64,000 nucleotides of DNA from Tubiluchus corallicola. Taxonomy: Eukaryota; Priapulida; Priapulimorpha; Priapulimorphida; Tubiluchidae. Numbering within the stretch: position 1 is the stretch's first letter; each line of letters opens with the position of its first letter. Made by a program: the position numbers and the translations under genes. The stretch lies in NCBI GenBank assembly GCA_030141605.1, contig JAQGDQ010000112.1, positions 440,501-504,500 of the forward strand. The letters run 5' to 3'. The notes below the pieces were generated by a model. That model did not search any database, was not told the DNA's origin, and worked only from the letters and a program-made list of their open reading frames with translations. Shown piece by piece: positions 61,607-64,000 of the stretch.

Positions 61607-62032
61607 ATGCATTCGAGTAAAGATGGAAAAAAACATGCATTAAATGCCTATACAATACCCCGTGTACAGGTAGCCGCTGGAAGGAATTTCATCAACATTC
61701 TCCTTTTTATCTCTCTTTCGCCATTGCAAACAGATTATACCCACTGTCATTCTATACACCTGACTAACCTTAACCGTCTTCTAGACAAGTCCGGCGAACC
61801 CCGTCAATATTGCGTAAGATGTTTGCGGCCTTTCCATGCACATGGTATCACCCTCGTTCAATGTAGATGCGAATGCTATCAAGCTGATGGACATGTGCAA
61901 GAAAAATTGCCGCCTACAAGTACTAAATTAACCATTGCAAATATCTGCAAACAGCTGTCTCCCACCTGCTTTGCTTATTGCAATTTTGAAACAACTTTTG
62001 AAGTTGTTATTGTGTCACTTTCATATGCTTGA
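61607..62032 (+). mobile_element. Polinton/Maverick-type DNA polymerase B fragment (relic)
   Basis: An open frame of 141 codons. Residues about 50-130 follow the pattern seen just before and at the exonuclease domain of protein-primed type B DNA polymerases in Polintons: HLTNLNRLLDKSGEPRQYC, then VRCLRPF, a further Cys cluster (CRCEC), LPP, and CFAYCNFETTFE at the place of the ExoI D-x-E motif. The Asp is Asn here, and a His of the zinc-binding pattern is missing. The frame stops shortly after, so the polymerase domain is absent. Confidence 0.6.
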
Positions 62033-62337
62033 ATTTAGACACACACAGAAAACTATGGATAAGAAGCAAATAGCTACAGTTAATCTTTGCATTTGACACA
62101 ACAGAAAAGTGTTTATTTTACTAAAGAAACATGAGTAGAAAAAAACTGCTGCACTGTGAACGTTTAGTAACACTAGAATAGAAACCAATCAGTAAAACCT
62201 GTTTCACAGCTAGAAATCAAGCATACACCCTAGACCTATGCAGAGTTGCATAGGTTTCACAACAACCATTGAATTAAACTAGGGAAAGGACCAGTATGTA
62301 CACAGTCACTGGACCATACAATCATACTGAAGGTGTT

Positions 62338-62390
62338 TTATATATATATATATATATTACTTACTATTGCAGTATATATATATATATATT
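62338..62390. repeat. TA dinucleotide repeats
   Basis: Two (TA)n runs, 62338-62358 and about 62373-62390, split by 14 bases of other sequence. Confidence 0.9.
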
Positions 62391-63339
62391 CCTCATATAG
62401 ATGCTAGCAAGTGCAACTATTTTAAAAGAAAGTAACATTAAAATGTAGTGTAGCATTTTTATTTTTTTTCATCTGCATAGTACAAATGTTTCACAAAGCC
62501 TAATAAATCCACAATGTCGAAAAATTACACAATGTCATTTAAAAAAATCGCAATAATATTAAAATGCTTAGTGCATGTCACAAATACTAATAAATATATA
62601 TGGCCATCATTTTATTTTTTCATTAGATAGTGAAAATATGCGTGCAGTATTTTTTCCAAAATGGTTAGCCGAAAATATAAATTTAAGACGTCCAATATAT
62701 AAACGCGCGCTTACAGGTTACAGCGTTTTGTTAAAGGCAGTTTCTGCTGGTGCGTTACTACGTTAGTTCATCCACCTAGAGCCATTTTTGTTGTTAGTGG
62801 CAGCAGGTGATTGCACGTACTACGTTCATTCATTTTTCATTGGTGTAAACCATTTTTGTCGAAAGGTGGCGGTAGCTTACAGTGGGCTAGACAGGTAGAG
62901 AGAGAAGAGTTTATTTAGTAATAAACTAATAGTCGTGCGCTAGGATATAATTTTTATATGAATGGTACACGCTTTATAAACACACACACGACAAATCAGG
63001 GCTATATTCTCTTCCTTTTTTTACAAAAACAGTATAATGCCTCTACGTACATATATAAAAAGATCTTTATCTTTGAAAAATAAATGCAATAAAGGGCTAT
63101 AGACATATGACGAGATTTTTATTTTACGATAATAATGGAATCATGCATATAAAAAAGATTTTTTTAAACGCGCTACATTTTTTCGAGAAGAATAAATGGA
63201 AGAATGGCCCATAAAAAAAATGTGGTACATTCTATTAAGAAAGAAATAAGCTATATTAAATTAAAGCTAATAAATGTGCTAAAGAGGAGGAGGGATAATA
63301 GTTCTGCTATTTTTCCTCCTTCCTCTTTTCTTTGGAGGG
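62391..63339. other. Non-coding, AT-rich, nothing recognised
   Basis: Lies between the two Polinton relics. A 62-codon open frame (62575-62766) has no family resemblance. It may be decayed Polinton interior. Confidence 0.35.
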
Positions 63340-63680
63340 GAAACCATAGAGCATAGGCTCCGCACATGTCCCAGTAGAGGTGACTGGAACACTTTCGTAT
63401 TTAGAAATGTCCTGATTCTGTGGTGGACAACAGTCTATAGGAATCAAATAGTTCTCCACGACCTGAGGCGTTTAGATACAGCGCCACCCAATGTTCTCCC
63501 GGTAAATTGAGTGGTTGAGTATTGACGATGTAACTGGCAGGTAGCTGCCTTCTGTTGCTGCTGCTGGTGGTCTGGAGTTAACTCGGAAGCAGAGCAAACA
63601 CCTCGAAATTGACTTCTAGCCAGCGGACTAGCGCATTTTTTCATGAACTCTGTCTGAGCAGTGTCCATCGTCACTGTCAC
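63340..63680 (-). mobile_element. Polinton/Maverick adenain-type cysteine protease (broken relic)
   Basis: On the minus strand, a frame from about 63662 carries the N-terminal pattern FRGVCSASELTP. A second frame (63544-63401) carries ASYIVNTQPLNLPGEHWVAL and GRGELFDSY, with the catalytic His in GEHW. After a stop and another frame change, CGAYALWF appears, with the nucleophile Cys codon at 63362-63364. Order and spacing are those of the adenovirus-like protease of Polintons, which processes capsid proteins. At least two frame breaks and a stop make it non-functional; a glutamine run marks the first break. Confidence 0.75.
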
Positions 63681-63689
63681 TGCTGCTGC

Positions 63690-64000
63690 TGCTACTACAG
63701 CTGCTGCTAGTAAGATACGGTTTTAAAAAACTATTAACAGCTGTCCATCTTCTAGGCCATTTTGAAATGCTAAATCTTTTTGAATGTCTAAATGACTGAT
63801 CCTAATTCTTTGACGACCCTTCTCTCCCATCAATTGATATTCTTAGAAAAGCATTTGATTTCGTTCCTCTTCTTCGGCAAAATGGAATTTTTTTTATCAA
63901 TGATGTTACTGATTGTGTATCCCCTGACACACGTATACCACTGTTTGTTGAAGATATAAAACCTCATCGTCCAATTAGAAATTCCTCTGATTAAGAGATC
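63690..64000. other. Right edge, unassigned
   Basis: A plus-strand frame over about 63835-63993 reads IDILRKAFDFVPLLRQNG and ends with a stop. I do not recognise it. It could be more of the Polinton relic or another element continuing beyond the window. Confidence 0.25.

Noticed and set aside
1-64000. Bacterial features, CRISPR arrays, operons
   Set aside because: Spliced animal genes throughout; no repeat-spacer arrays. The regular repeats present are minisatellites or coding repeats without unique spacers.

Overview
This is an AT-rich window from an animal nuclear genome. The genes are split by GT-AG introns of a few hundred bases to about 2 kb. The gene set (coenzyme Q synthesis, prefoldin, RES splicing complex, brain-type PAF acetylhydrolase, a radial-spoke protein, a nine-finger C2H2 protein) is metazoan, and the axonemal gene means the organism makes motile cilia. 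Polinton, hAT, Tigger/pogo and non-LTR remnants suit an invertebrate genome, but I cannot name the phylum from sequence alone. All identifications come from my translations and remembered human homologues; no database search was run.

Layout, left to right. (1) 1-3035: a non-LTR retrotransposon tail at the edge, then the first two coding exons of PDSS2 on the minus strand, whose gene runs off the left edge, then a 1 kb divergent promoter region. (2) 3036-5582: MYCBP, five coding exons, plus strand. (3) 5583-10613: convergent intergenic region with the MYCBP 3' UTR and DNA-transposon debris. (4) 10614-14779: VBP1 (prefoldin subunit 3), five coding exons, minus. (5) 16616-25665: BUD13, eight coding exons, minus, with introns packed with repeats. 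(6) 29456-34086: a catalytic PAFAH1B subunit, five coding exons, plus, divergent from BUD13. (7) 36900-51817: CFAP91, sixteen coding exons, minus, with a probable 5' non-coding exon and an RFX X-box-like site near 53.07 kb. (8) 53.1-61.1 kb: mostly non-coding DNA with two decayed zinc-finger copies, a hAT-like element and a 99-bp minisatellite, then an intact nine-finger C2H2 gene. (9) 61.1-64 kb: Polinton (Maverick) relics, a DNA polymerase B fragment and an adenain-type protease fragment.

Most of the genes are unrelated housekeeping genes, but two connections stand out. CFAP91 was named for binding MYCBP (AMY-1), and both genes are here about 31 kb apart. BUD13 and a PAFAH1B catalytic gene sit head to head, the same relative orientation as human BUD13 and PAFAH1B2 at 11q23.3. 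I found no clear novel biological system. The best leads are those two linkages, an array of 5'-splice-site-like motifs in the last intron of BUD13, the X-box-like site upstream of CFAP91, a broken exon duplication in CFAP91, and a filled/empty site pair that dates a small transposon insertion.
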